DNA of 64,000 nt, taken from an uncultured Bacteroidota bacterium (GTDB taxonomy: Bacteria > Bacteroidota > Bacteroidia > Flavobacteriales > Flavobacteriaceae). Shown in pieces: positions 31,730 to 42,577 of the stretch. The stretch is from the NCBI GenBank assembly GCA_902523665.1, contig CABZAD010000003.1, forward strand, positions 1 through 64,000. The letters are read 5' to 3'. Every line of letters starts with the position of its first letter. Within the stretch, counting starts at the first letter, position 1. A model generated the notes under the pieces. It was not told the DNA's origin. It saw only the letters and a program-made list of their open reading frames with translations, and ran no database searches. Made by a program: the position numbers and the translations under genes.

Positions 31730-32523
31730 TAACTTTTTTGTTTAATTAAAAAAGGACTAACAATACCCGAATAGTTGTTCAAGTCAGCTTTGATAGAACC
31801 TACTAATAAATCAGCCTGAACTCTAATAGGAATTTTATTTTCATCATTAGTAAGCCAAATTGTTATACTTCCTTCACCTTTAAAAATTCTACTTCTATTA
31901 GTGGCAGGCATAAATTTTAAGCACTCTAACTTACCATATTTGGTCCTTATGACCTCTTTGCCAAGATATTTTAGGGACAACTCTCTATTTTTTGAATCGT
32001 AGAACATATTTATATTAAAAAAATCTCCTTCGTCTATGTCATTTTCAGAGAAATTTTTTCTTAAATAATATAGTGATGATATAAGATCTTGAACATTATC
32101 CTTTGTTGAAATAATATCAGTAGTACCTTTTTTAATATTTTTTACAGTAGCCTGTTTTTTTTCTGAGTCAAAACTAACTTCCAAATTTTTTGTATATCCA
32201 CCTTCGTAAATATTTCTTTTAAAAAGCTTAGGTTGTACTTTTTTTGATTCAAAATAGCTGCTATAATAATCTTCTACTTTGAAAAAAAGTCTTGCTAGAC
32301 CGATTGTTTTTCCATACCCAGACGCAAGTAAAACATCTTCCCCATCAATCTTTTCATTTGAAAGTGTAAGAGAGGCATAACTGGCATTAAAAATTCCATA
32401 ATGTACTCTGTATTCAAGATTTTCACCAGCTTTAAATGGTCCAAATTCAGTATAGGATGTTTGACTAAAAATTAGATTAATACTAAATAATATAGACTTA
32501 AGGTATAGAAGAAAAATTTTCAT
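31729..32523 (-). CDS. DUF3108 domain-containing protein
   Basis: AGENLEYRVHYGIFNASYASLTL, FDSKNRELSLKYLGKE, ITIWLTNDENKIPIRVQAD. Confidence 0.85.
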   Translation of the reverse strand: MKIFLLYLKSILFSINLIFSQTSYTEFGPFKAGENLEYRVHYGIFNASYASLTLSNEKIDGEDVLLASGYGKTIGLARLFFKVEDYYSSYFESKKVQPKLFKRNIYEGGYTKNLEVSFDSEKKQATVKNIKKGTTDIISTKDNVQDLISSLYYLRKNFSENDIDEGDFFNINMFYDSKNRELSLKYLGKEVIRTKYGKLECLKFMPATNRSRIFKGEGSITIWLTNDENKIPIRVQADLLVGSIKADLNNYSGIVSPFLIKQKS

Positions 32524-32548
32524 CTTGCAGTTACAAAATTAATCAAAA

Positions 32549-34276
32549 TTAATTTCTTAATTGATTAAAAACAGATCTACCTCTTGTCTTACCAAGAAAC
32601 TTAATCAGTTCTTCTTCCTCGAGTTCTTTTAGTCTAATAAAAGATTTATATTTTTTCAATAATTTATCTTTTAGAATAGGGCCAATTCCGATTAAATCAT
32701 CAATACCTGATTTAAGTGCATTTTTACTCCTTATATCTCTGTGAAAATTAATAGCAAATCTATGTGCTTCGTTTCTTAATTGCTGAATTAATTTTAAAGT
32801 TTCTGATTTTTTATCAATGTATAAAGGAAGTTTATCATTTGGCTTGAATATCTCTTCAAGTTTTTTGGCTATCCCTATTATAGCTACTTTTTTTTCTAAA
32901 TCAAGTTTCTTTATACTTTTTAAGCCTGCGGTAAGCTGTCCTTTTCCTCCATCTACTATAATAAGATTTGGTAATGGTTTATTCTCTTTTAAAAGCCTAG
33001 ATAATCTTCTGAATATAACTTGTTCCATAGATGCAAAGTCGTCGGGCCCCTCAATATTCTTAATTTTAAAGTGTCTGTAATCTTTTCTTGACGGTTTACA
33101 ATTCTTGAATACTACACAAGACGCAACGGGATTTGTACCCATTAAATTTGAATTGTCAAAACATTCAATTTGAAGAGGTTGATTTTTTAATTGTAAATCT
33201 TTTTTTGCTTGTTCCATAATCCTTTTTCCATGGTCCTCAGGATCTACAATTTTTATCTGCTTTAACTTATCAATTCTGTAAAATTTTGCATTTCTTTCAG
33301 AAAGCTCGATTAACTTTTTCTTATCACCTGATTTAGGAACTGAAATTTTAAGTGTTTTAGGAAGGCTTACTTTAAATGGGACAACTACTTCTTTACTTTG
33401 AGAATGAAACCTTTGTTTTAGTTCAATAACAGCTAATCTTAAAATTTCTTTATCAGTTTCTTCAAGTCTTTTCTTGATTTCAAGTGTAAATGATCTGATA
33501 ACTGCACCGTAAGATATTTGTAAATAATTTACATATGCATGGGTTTGATCAGTAACCAAAGCAAAAACATCGATATCACTAATCTTGGAATTAACAATTG
33601 TAGATTTTGCTTGATAATTATAAAGAATATCTAGCTTGTCCTTAACCTCTTGTGCCTCTTCATATTTTAGATTCTTGGAAAAAGCATCCATCTTATTCTT
33701 TAACTCATCAATTGACTTTTTAAAATGCCCTTTAATTAAATTTCTTATTGATTTTATATTTTCAGAAAACTTAATTTTTACTGTATCATCTGTCTCCTTC
33801 TTAATCATATGGTTAAGTTCATGATTTAAGAAAGGATAAATATCTTTTATAAGTTTAATTAAAAAACGAGCACTATATACATTTGTAAATGGTCCGTAAT
33901 ACTCTCCTTTTCTTTTTTCAACCTTTCTGGTATAAAAAATATCAGGGATTGGATCTTTAACTATACATATCCAAGGGTATGACTTATCATCTTTTAGTAA
34001 TATATTATACTTAGGCTGGTATTTCTTTATTAAATTATTTTCAAGTAATAGAGCATCCATTTCTGTATCAACAATAATTTTCTCAATTTTTTTTATGCTT
34101 TTGACTAAAAGCCTAGTTTTTTTACTTTCATGACTCTTGTTAAAATATGAGCTTACTCTTTTTTTTAAATTTTTTGCTTTGCCTATATATATAATTTTTT
34201 CATCGTCATAAAACTGATATACACCAGGCAGCTCCGGAAGTGACTTTGATTGAATATGAAGTTCATATTGTTCCAT
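32549..34276 (-). CDS. uvrC: Excinuclease ABC subunit C
   Basis: LPELPGVYQFYDDEKIIYIGKAKNLKKRVSSYF (GIY-YIG), ECFDNSNLMGTNPVASCVVF, LIIVDGGKGQL. Confidence 0.97.
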   Translation of the reverse strand: MEQYELHIQSKSLPELPGVYQFYDDEKIIYIGKAKNLKKRVSSYFNKSHESKKTRLLVKSIKKIEKIIVDTEMDALLLENNLIKKYQPKYNILLKDDKSYPWICIVKDPIPDIFYTRKVEKRKGEYYGPFTNVYSARFLIKLIKDIYPFLNHELNHMIKKETDDTVKIKFSENIKSIRNLIKGHFKKSIDELKNKMDAFSKNLKYEEAQEVKDKLDILYNYQAKSTIVNSKISDIDVFALVTDQTHAYVNYLQISYGAVIRSFTLEIKKRLEETDKEILRLAVIELKQRFHSQSKEVVVPFKVSLPKTLKISVPKSGDKKKLIELSERNAKFYRIDKLKQIKIVDPEDHGKRIMEQAKKDLQLKNQPLQIECFDNSNLMGTNPVASCVVFKNCKPSRKDYRHFKIKNIEGPDDFASMEQVIFRRLSRLLKENKPLPNLIIVDGGKGQLTAGLKSIKKLDLEKKVAIIGIAKKLEEIFKPNDKLPLYIDKKSETLKLIQQLRNEAHRFAINFHRDIRSKNALKSGIDDLIGIGPILKDKLLKKYKSFIRLKELEEEELIKFLGKTRGRSVFNQLRN

Positions 34277-34317
34277 TCAAACAAAATTAAAGTTATTTTT
34301 ATTTTATATTAATATAG

Positions 34318-34887
34318 ATGATAAATAACAATAAAAAGTTTTTACGAAAAGCTTTCAAGGAAAAAAGGTCTAAAATTAATTTAACTCAGTATAAGTATTT
34401 GTGTAAGTGTATTTATAATAACTTAATTAAACTTAAGATCTGGGATAAAGAATTTTTCCATATTTATCTATCCAATGATTCCAAAAAAGAGGTTAGTACA
34501 AATGATATTGTGAGCTTATTGATAAAAAAAAATAAAAAAGTAATAGTGCCAAAAATTTGTGATGAACAATTAATACATTTTGAATTAGACTTAAACACAG
34601 AATTCATTATTAATAAACTTGGAATTAGAGAACCAATAACCGATGTAGAATTTGACAAATCATTAATTGAAATAATAATAGTTCCACTATTAGTTTTTGA
34701 TAGAAAAGGCCAAAGAGTTGGATATGGTGGAGGATATTATGACAAGTTTATGAGTGATGTTCCAAATAATGTGGTTAAAATAGGACTTTCTTTATTTGAA
34801 CCTGTTGAAGAAATCAATGACATTTATGCAAATGATATTAAGCTTAATTTTGTTATAACCCCAAGTAAAATACATAGCTTTAATTAA
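34318..34887 (+). CDS. 5-formyltetrahydrofolate cyclo-ligase
   Basis: IIVPLLVFDRKGQRVGYGGGYYDKFM signature. Confidence 0.95.
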   Translation: MINNNKKFLRKAFKEKRSKINLTQYKYLCKCIYNNLIKLKIWDKEFFHIYLSNDSKKEVSTNDIVSLLIKKNKKVIVPKICDEQLIHFELDLNTEFIINKLGIREPITDVEFDKSLIEIIIVPLLVFDRKGQRVGYGGGYYDKFMSDVPNNVVKIGLSLFEPVEEINDIYANDIKLNFVITPSKIHSFN

Positions 34888-35563
34888 AAGAAACCTCTTT
34901 ATTAAAGATTAACAAAAGAATTATTCCTGTGCTGATATAGGAATCAGCAAAATTAAAAACATACTCAAAAAAGGTATATTCTTTACCTCCTATGTAGGGC
35001 AACCAATTTGGCCATATCCATGTTGCTAAAGGAAATTGAATCATATCAACTACGCTTCCATAAAATAATGAGGAATACCCAACCTCTGGAAATAATGTAG
35101 CAACTTGACCAAAACTAGATGAAAATATTACACCATAAAAAACGGAGTCAATAAGATTTCCAAGAGCACCTGCTAATATTAGGCAAAAACAGAATATTAA
35201 TAATTGCGAACCTTTGTTTTTTATAATACTTTTTAGGTAAAATCCTATTCCTATACAAGCAAAGATTCTAACAAAAGTTAATATCAATTTTGCAGAATCT
35301 TCATCTAAGAAAGGTATTAAATTATTAAGCCTAGCACCCATTGCCATGCCCTTATTTTCAATAAATAAAAGTTTAAAAAAACCTAAGTCTATAATTGGCA
35401 TTTCACCATAGGCTGTAATAGGATAATTAAGTTTAATATAAAACTTTATAAACTGATCTAAAGAAACCAATAATAAGATTAATATTATGGACTTTTTAGT
35501 ATCAATATTTTTTAGCAGGGATATCAAGAAATAGAACTTAACTTTGAATATTCTTTGCCTCAA
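34880..35563 (-). CDS. lspA: Lipoprotein signal peptidase
   Basis: LVSLDQFIKFYIK, LLFIENKGMAMG, GALGNLIDSVFYG, YVFNFADSYISTGI. Confidence 0.94.
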   Translation of the reverse strand: MRQRIFKVKFYFLISLLKNIDTKKSIILILLLVSLDQFIKFYIKLNYPITAYGEMPIIDLGFFKLLFIENKGMAMGARLNNLIPFLDEDSAKLILTFVRIFACIGIGFYLKSIIKNKGSQLLIFCFCLILAGALGNLIDSVFYGVIFSSSFGQVATLFPEVGYSSLFYGSVVDMIQFPLATWIWPNWLPYIGGKEYTFFEYVFNFADSYISTGIILLLIFNKEVSFN

Positions 35564-35921
35564 TACTTAATGTTGCATGAGGAACGATTTTAAGTCTTTT
35601 TTTATTAATAAGCTTCCCCGTAACCCTACATACTCCGTATGTCTTATTTTCAATTCTTATAAGTGCATTTTTTAAATCTCTGATAAATTTTTCTTGTCTT
35701 AGAGCTAGTTGAGTATTAGCTTCCTTAGACATTGTTTCAGAGCCCTCTTCAAAAGATTTAAATGTTGGTGATGTATCGTCAGTCCCATTGTTACTATCAT
35801 TCATATATGCGCTTTTGAGAAGATTTAAATCAGTCTTTGCTTTTTCAATTTTTTCATTGATAATTTTTCTAAAGCTTTCTAATTCTTTATCAGTATACCT
35901 ATTCTTTGTCTTTTTACTCAT
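35538..35921 (-). CDS. DksA/TraR-family regulator with degenerate zinc finger
   Basis: ALIRIENKTYGVCRVTGKLINKKRLKIVPHATLSIEAK; next to ileS and lspA. Confidence 0.85.
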   Translation of the reverse strand: MSKKTKNRYTDKELESFRKIINEKIEKAKTDLNLLKSAYMNDSNNGTDDTSPTFKSFEEGSETMSKEANTQLALRQEKFIRDLKNALIRIENKTYGVCRVTGKLINKKRLKIVPHATLSIEAKNIQS

Positions 35922-35951
35922 ATTAAACTTTATTAATGGTTATAACTGTTT

Positions 35952-38900
35952 TTATATCATCAAACTCAATTTTTCCCCTTCATTTAAATTTTCGCTAAAA
36001 TATAATTTTATTGCAAGAGTTTCACCCTTTATGTAATCTAAATTAGAATTTAATGCCTCCTCAAGTTTTTTGTTATTTTTTATATTAATCTCAATTTTAT
36101 CAGTTACATCATAGCCTTGATTCTTTCTTATGTTTTGAACTCTATTCACTATTTCTCTTGTTATACCCTCATTTATAAGCTCTTCATTAAGATTTAAATC
36201 AAGAGCAATAGTTTGACTACCATCTGTTGCTACGGAAAGACCTTCAATATCCTTATAGTTTATCTCAATATCATCAGTAGAAATAATTACATCAGTGTTT
36301 TCAACTAATAGATTCAGACTTCCTTCAATTTCCAGTTTTTCAATTTCAGTATTTGAAAGTTGTTTAATTTCTTTTGCAACAGCATCAATTATTTTTCCAT
36401 ATTTAGGACCAAGTAGCTTAAAGTTAGGTTTAAGCTCTTTAATTAGTAAAGAGTCTTTATTATCAAGAAATTCAATTGACTTTACATTTATTTCAGATAG
36501 TATTTGAGATTTTGCGTTTTCAATCTCTTCTTTTTCAATATCTGTTTTAACTGGAATAATTATCTTATTCAGTGGCTGTCTAACTTTAATTTTTTCTTTT
36601 TTTCTAATTGAAAGCGCCAAAGAGCAAATATTTCTTATTTGATTAATTTTGTTCTCAAGCTTTTTATCAATTAACTCTTGAATTATATCTGGAAAACTTG
36701 ATAAATGAACAGAATTAGCATTTTCTTGTTTGGAAATTATATTTAAAGATTGAAAAATATACTCAGAGTAAAAAGGTGCTATGGGAGAAATCAGTTTACT
36801 AATTTTTATTAAACATTCATGTAGTGTTTGATATGCAGAAATCTTATCTTGATTATATTCTCCTTTCCAGAATCTTCTCCTGGATAATCTTACGTACCAA
36901 TTGCTAAGTTTCTCCTGAACAAAATCATTTATATCTCGAGCAGCAGGGGTTAAATCATAATTCTCAAGGTTATAATCTACTTTTTTTGCCAATGAATTTA
37001 ACTCTGAGATAATCCATCTGTCAAGTTCAGGTCTTTTGACAAAATCTATTTTATCTTCCTTATGTTTGAAGTTATCAATGTTGGCATATAAACTAAAAAA
37101 ACTATAAACGTTTTGAAGAGTCCCAAAGAATTTTCTTTTAACTTCAGCAACACCTTCTTTATCAAATTTTAAATTATCCCATGGGTTTGAATTAGAAATC
37201 ATGTACCACCTTACTGCATCTGCACCATATACATTTATCATTTCAAATGGATCAATAGCATTTCCTAGTCTTTTAGACATTTTTTGTCCATTTTTGTCTA
37301 ATACAAGCCCATTAGAAACAACATTTTTATATGAAATGGAGTTAAAAGAAAGACATGAGATAGCGTGAAGAGTATAGAACCAACCTCTTGTTTGGTCAAC
37401 ACCTTCTGCAATAAAGTCGGCGGGGAAATTGGTTTGTTTATCAATCATCTCTTTATTCTCAAATGGATAATGAATTTGAGCATAAGGCATTGAACCTGAT
37501 TCAAACCAAACATCAATTATATCTTTCTCTCTTTTCATTGGCAACCCCTTACTTGTTGATAAAATAATTTCATCAACAATGTCCTTATGTAAGTCTATGT
37601 TATCATAATTTTTATCTGACATATTCCCAATCTCGAAACTTGAGAACGGGTTAGACTTCATGTTTCTATCTTTGATTGATATGTTGATTTCATTAATGAG
37701 CTCTTCAACAGATCCTATAACTTTATATTCGGAATTATCCTCATTAGCCCATATAGGAAGTGGAACTCCCCAAAACCTTGATCTTGAAAGGTTCCAATCA
37801 TTTGCAGATTTTAACCAATTTCCAAATCTCCCCTCACCAGTTGAATTAGGCTTCCAATTAATTTCTTTATTGAGATTAAACATACTTTCAGACAAGTCAC
37901 TAACTTTAATAAACCATGATTCCATAGGGTAATATAAAATAGGCTTATCTGTTCTCCAGCAATGAGGATAAGAGTGTAAGTATCTTTCAACTCTAAATGC
38001 TAAATTTTTTTCTTTAAGTTTAATAGCGATTTCAACATCTATCGATTTTTCAGGCATCTTATCTTCTTGATAGTATTCATTTTTTACATATTTTCCACTT
38101 ATCATACCAATATCATCAATGAATTTACCTTTTAAATCAACTAAAGGTACCTTATTGCCATTTTTATCAGGAACTAGAAGAGGCGGAACTTCAGGTTTTG
38201 CAGATTTTGCTGCCTTATAATCATCTGCACCAAATGTTGGAGCTGTATGAACAATTCCAGTTCCGTCTTCGGTTGTTACAAATTCCCCTAAAATTACTCT
38301 AAATGCATTTTCTGGATTGTCAATTGGTAGAGGAGACTCATCCCATATCCTTTCATATTTAAGATTTTCAAAATCAATACCATTAAATGAACTAACAACA
38401 TAGTATGGAATTTTTGTATCAGATTCTTTGAATAAACCTAACTTATTTTTTTCTTTAACATTAAAAAAGTTTTTACTAAAAACTTTTTTAATAAGAGAAG
38501 TAGCAAGAACCACGGTTATTTTTTCTCTTGTATACTGGTTAAATGTTTTTACAAATGAATACTCAATTTTACCACCTAAAGTTAAAGCCGTATTAGAGGG
38601 TAGAGTCCAAGGGGTTGTGGTCCATGCTAAGAAATAAAAAGGGAACATTTCACTGAATTTATCAGATTTATTGTCTTTGATACATTTAAATTGAGCAATT
38701 ACTGATGTATCACTAATTTCCCTGTAAGCGCCAGGTTGATTTAGTTCATGGGAGCTTAAACCAGAGCCTGCCGCTGGTGAATAAGGTTGAACAGTATATC
38801 CTTTGTAAAGAAGGTTTTTTTCAAATATGTTTTTAATTAACCACCAGACAGTTTCCATGTATTTGGGTTTGTAAGTTACATATGGGTCAGACAAGTCAAT

Positions 38901-39320
38901 CCAATATCCCATACTTTCAGTTAATAACTCCCAATCGGATGTATATCTCATAACTGCTTTTTTACAAGCACTGTTATACTCAGAAATACTAATTTTATCT
39001 CCAATATCATCCTTTGAAATTCCTAATTCTTTTTCTACCCCTAATTCTACTGGTAATCCGTGGGTATCCCATCCAGCTTTTCTTTTAACATTATAACCTT
39101 TTAAAGTTTTATATCTGCAAAAAGCATCTTTTATAGTTCTTGCCATCACATGGTGGATGCCTGGCTTACCATTTGCAGAGGGAGGGCCTTCATAAAATAT
39201 AAAATCTGGACTATTTTCTCTATTATAGGATTTTGTGAAAACATCATTTTTTGACCAAAAATCTTGAATTTCTGAAGCAATTGTTGAAAGTGAAAAGTTT
39301 TTTGATTCTCTAAATCCCAT
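35952..39320 (-). CDS. ileS: Isoleucyl-tRNA synthetase
   Basis: YEGPPSANGKPGIHHVMART, GWDTHGLPVEL, WFESGSMPYAQIHYPFEN, KNGQKMSKRLGN. Confidence 0.98.
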   Translation of the reverse strand: MGFRESKNFSLSTIASEIQDFWSKNDVFTKSYNRENSPDFIFYEGPPSANGKPGIHHVMARTIKDAFCRYKTLKGYNVKRKAGWDTHGLPVELGVEKELGISKDDIGDKISISEYNSACKKAVMRYTSDWELLTESMGYWIDLSDPYVTYKPKYMETVWWLIKNIFEKNLLYKGYTVQPYSPAAGSGLSSHELNQPGAYREISDTSVIAQFKCIKDNKSDKFSEMFPFYFLAWTTTPWTLPSNTALTLGGKIEYSFVKTFNQYTREKITVVLATSLIKKVFSKNFFNVKEKNKLGLFKESDTKIPYYVVSSFNGIDFENLKYERIWDESPLPIDNPENAFRVILGEFVTTEDGTGIVHTAPTFGADDYKAAKSAKPEVPPLLVPDKNGNKVPLVDLKGKFIDDIGMISGKYVKNEYYQEDKMPEKSIDVEIAIKLKEKNLAFRVERYLHSYPHCWRTDKPILYYPMESWFIKVSDLSESMFNLNKEINWKPNSTGEGRFGNWLKSANDWNLSRSRFWGVPLPIWANEDNSEYKVIGSVEELINEINISIKDRNMKSNPFSSFEIGNMSDKNYDNIDLHKDIVDEIILSTSKGLPMKREKDIIDVWFESGSMPYAQIHYPFENKEMIDKQTNFPADFIAEGVDQTRGWFYTLHAISCLSFNSISYKNVVSNGLVLDKNGQKMSKRLGNAIDPFEMINVYGADAVRWYMISNSNPWDNLKFDKEGVAEVKRKFFGTLQNVYSFFSLYANIDNFKHKEDKIDFVKRPELDRWIISELNSLAKKVDYNLENYDLTPAARDINDFVQEKLSNWYVRLSRRRFWKGEYNQDKISAYQTLHECLIKISKLISPIAPFYSEYIFQSLNIISKQENANSVHLSSFPDIIQELIDKKLENKINQIRNICSLALSIRKKEKIKVRQPLNKIIIPVKTDIEKEEIENAKSQILSEINVKSIEFLDNKDSLLIKELKPNFKLLGPKYGKIIDAVAKEIKQLSNTEIEKLEIEGSLNLLVENTDVIISTDDIEINYKDIEGLSVATDGSQTIALDLNLNEELINEGITREIVNRVQNIRKNQGYDVTDKIEINIKNNKKLEEALNSNLDYIKGETLAIKLYFSENLNEGEKLSLMI

Positions 39321-39379
39321 TATGCATAGTTAAAGGCGAAATTAATGATTTTAGATCAAATAAAAGTTAATCTAATAGG

Positions 39380-41878
39380 TTATAATTTAAAGTTTAGACC
39401 AATTTGAAAGGATCTTCCAGGAGCTGAAATTCCTGATGCAAAAGTTCTATAATGAGTATCAAAAAGATTTGTTAGCCCAAACCTTAAAATAATATTAGAT
39501 GAAATGTTTTTACTAGCATATATGGATAGATCAGACCATTTTGGAGTACCTAAATAAATTAATCTTTCATTTTTGAAAATGAAAGGTGTCTCATCAAGGC
39601 CATCTTCTCCCCCAAAGCTATATTCATCAGCATTTTTTGCCTCACTAAATTTAAACATTGCTTTTATGTTCAAATCTTTTTTTGAGTATGTCATTGCAAG
39701 TGAGCCAAATAGTGGAGATATAGAAGGAAGAGGACCATAATTATCATTATCATCTCCTTTAGTATAAGTCAAACTATAGTTAAATTTTAAATTATTGTAG
39801 AACTCAGAGAAACCATCGATAGAAAACCCATGTATAAATCTGTTTCCAAGATTTTTATTTGAAATTGTAGTTACTTCTTCACCATTGTAAATAATTGTTG
39901 ATAAATCTGGTGTAGTTATGTCTGAAAAAACTGTGTAATTATCTCTACCTATATGTCTCGAAATAATTGTGCTAAACCCTCTTAGTGAAATGAAATTACT
40001 ATTATCAAGAGATCTAAAATCAATTCCAAGATCTAAATTATATGCGTACTCTGGCTTTAAAAAAGTGTTAGGTACGACTAGTAGCCCATTATTCTCTCTA
40101 ATCTTTCCAATATCATCTATGTTAGGGTTTCTAAACCCACTTGATAGAACGGTATTTATTTGAACTTTTTTACTTGGTCTTAACTTTATCGAGATTGTAG
40201 TTGTTAGGGCTTTTGAGTTTAAATCAATTTCAGATAGTTGAGGGTTGACTGAAATTATATCATTCCAACTAGCTTTAATTCCAGTAAACGTTAATCTTGT
40301 TCCAACATTAAATGTAAAAAATTCACTCATGTTCCATGACCAATTTATATATGAGGCGAAACTTGTATATGAACTTCCATTACTAGGGTATCTTGTAGGA
40401 ATTGCAAACTTTTGACTTAAACTTACTACACTATTATCTGAAATCTCAAGTATTCTATCATATGCTTTTGAATAATTATAATTGTAAGTAGATTCTAACC
40501 CATATGAAATTGAGTGACCACCTTCAAAATAGGTGTCAAAATCACCATTTATACTATAAACTTTTAAGTCTTCAATTTGATATGACCTATTCAACGTATT
40601 AAATTTTCTTTTAACTCTACTTTCATTAATTTTTTGAAATCCAATTGTAATAACCCCCTTTTTCATAAACTTTCTTTCAGGGAAAATCTTTAAACTGGGT
40701 GAAATCAAAAGTCTTTTTTGAGGACCGTAATACCATTCAGCAAATTTTAATGAATTACTTGATGAGATACTTAATTGATCATACCGATCAATATCACTTG
40801 ATTCAGAAAACTGAATGTTAACATTTAATAAGTTAGTTTCATCAACTTTAAATAAAAATTTTTGGAAAAGATCCACTTGACTATATTCAGTATTTTTTTG
40901 AATATTTTCGTCATCATTCACAGAAGGTTCAGGATAATAACTGTATCTTGAGTTCCTAGAAAATAATCGAGATAGTCCCCAATTTTTATACCCATGCTGT
41001 CTATTTTCTCCCATTCTAATTTCTCCATATTTAGAAATAGTTAAAGACGTAATACTTCCCCAATTTTCTTCACTATAGTTAGTAATAAAGTTATTAGAGA
41101 TAGATTGGTTTGCAGAAGAGTAATTTGTTGTAAAGCCTGACTTAATTTTTTGTGAAGATTTCAAAACAGGATCTTTTGTGTAGTAGTGAATAACACCTCC
41201 CATAGCATCAGATCCGTAACCTACGGATGATGAACCAAAAATTACCTCTGCTCTTTCAATATTATTAGGATCAATTGTTATTGAATTTTGTAAATGTCCT
41301 GATCTGTAAATAGCGTTGTTCATTCTTACACCATCAACAACAATTAATACCCTGTTTGCCTCAAAACCTCTAATTATTGGACTCCCACCTCCACCTTGAC
41401 TTTTTTGAATTCTAACACCAGGACTTAATTCAAGTAGTTCAGCACCAGATGATGGAGAAGTTAAAAAAACATCCTCAGATTTAATCACAGACACCTTTTC
41501 GGCAACCTGGTTTACATTAGACTCTGATCTTGCTACAGATAATATTACTTCATCAAGTGTCTGACTCTCCTCTTGAAGATATATTATATCTCCATTAACT
41601 ATACCCTCTTTAATTCTCTCTAATAAAGAATACCCAAGTAGTTGGAAATATATTTTTTCATCATAAGAAAAAATACTTAAATCAACAATTCCATTGTTGT
41701 TTGTTATTATTGATTTGGATTTATCTTCATTGTAAATTAATACATCAGGAAGCTTCTCATTAGTTGTCTCATCTTCTACATAAATTTGTTGGCTATATGA
41801 TTGACTTAGAATCAAAAAAAATAAAATTCTAAGACTAATTGGATTTGACAATTTATTTAAAAACTTCAGCAAATACAT
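39380..41878 (-). CDS. TonB-dependent receptor with carboxypeptidase-regulatory-like N-domain
   Basis: IYVEDETTNEKLPDVLIYNEDKS, plug SPSSGAELLELSPGVRIQKSQGGGGSPIIRGFEANRVLIVVDGVRMNN, barrel C-terminus. Confidence 0.93.
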   Translation of the reverse strand: MYLLKFLNKLSNPISLRILFFLILSQSYSQQIYVEDETTNEKLPDVLIYNEDKSKSIITNNNGIVDLSIFSYDEKIYFQLLGYSLLERIKEGIVNGDIIYLQEESQTLDEVILSVARSESNVNQVAEKVSVIKSEDVFLTSPSSGAELLELSPGVRIQKSQGGGGSPIIRGFEANRVLIVVDGVRMNNAIYRSGHLQNSITIDPNNIERAEVIFGSSSVGYGSDAMGGVIHYYTKDPVLKSSQKIKSGFTTNYSSANQSISNNFITNYSEENWGSITSLTISKYGEIRMGENRQHGYKNWGLSRLFSRNSRYSYYPEPSVNDDENIQKNTEYSQVDLFQKFLFKVDETNLLNVNIQFSESSDIDRYDQLSISSSNSLKFAEWYYGPQKRLLISPSLKIFPERKFMKKGVITIGFQKINESRVKRKFNTLNRSYQIEDLKVYSINGDFDTYFEGGHSISYGLESTYNYNYSKAYDRILEISDNSVVSLSQKFAIPTRYPSNGSSYTSFASYINWSWNMSEFFTFNVGTRLTFTGIKASWNDIISVNPQLSEIDLNSKALTTTISIKLRPSKKVQINTVLSSGFRNPNIDDIGKIRENNGLLVVPNTFLKPEYAYNLDLGIDFRSLDNSNFISLRGFSTIISRHIGRDNYTVFSDITTPDLSTIIYNGEEVTTISNKNLGNRFIHGFSIDGFSEFYNNLKFNYSLTYTKGDDNDNYGPLPSISPLFGSLAMTYSKKDLNIKAMFKFSEAKNADEYSFGGEDGLDETPFIFKNERLIYLGTPKWSDLSIYASKNISSNIILRFGLTNLFDTHYRTFASGISAPGRSFQIGLNFKL

Positions 41879-42572
41879 TTATTGATTTTGGTGTTTTGAA
41901 CATTTGTAAATGTAGAGAATAATAGTCAATTATATTATTTAGTATTCTTGTCCTAGATTCTCTATTAATGCTCATTGTATTTAAATCCTCAAATTTCATG
42001 CCTAATAAATTCTTAAATAATTTTAGATCTTCACCACAAATATTTCCACCTAATGGTTTGGTATTAGATGTAGATCCAGACTCAAGGCAGAAATACAAAT
42101 CATTTTCATTAATAATATTTGGGTGAAAACCAATATATTTTGAAAGTTCTATTAAAAATTTAATATGATAATTATTACATTTCCTAACATTATCATACCA
42201 GATTAAACTGTTCAATAAAAAATCAAATAAATCTTTATTTACTTCTAGTTCCTCTCTAAGAACACTATATAAAATTTCTGAAAGCAAGACAATTACAGAA
42301 CTTTTCTGAATATCAGAGTGAATTGTATTAAAAAGAACCTCAGATTTTACTTCTTTTATAAACCCTAAGTTCTTATTCTCGTTAGATGTATAATTTATAT
42401 TAATTACATTGAGTGGAAAAAAGTGTGCCTTACTAAATCTTGATTTTTTTGAACCATATAATCCTTTTACTAAAAAAGATTTATAACCTATCTCTTCAAG
42501 ATAACATGACACTATTGAACTAGTTTCACCTTGTTTTATTGAATTAATTACAAGTGCTCTGGAATTTGACAT
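41853..42572 (-). CDS. recO: DNA repair protein RecO
   Basis: RALVINSIKQGETSSIVSCYLEEIGYKSFLVKGLYG, PLNVININY; CLESG. Confidence 0.9.
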   Translation of the reverse strand: MSNSRALVINSIKQGETSSIVSCYLEEIGYKSFLVKGLYGSKKSRFSKAHFFPLNVININYTSNENKNLGFIKEVKSEVLFNTIHSDIQKSSVIVLLSEILYSVLREELEVNKDLFDFLLNSLIWYDNVRKCNNYHIKFLIELSKYIGFHPNIINENDLYFCLESGSTSNTKPLGGNICGEDLKLFKNLLGMKFEDLNTMSINRESRTRILNNIIDYYSLHLQMFKTPKSINVFAEVFK

Positions 42573-42577
42573 TTAAA

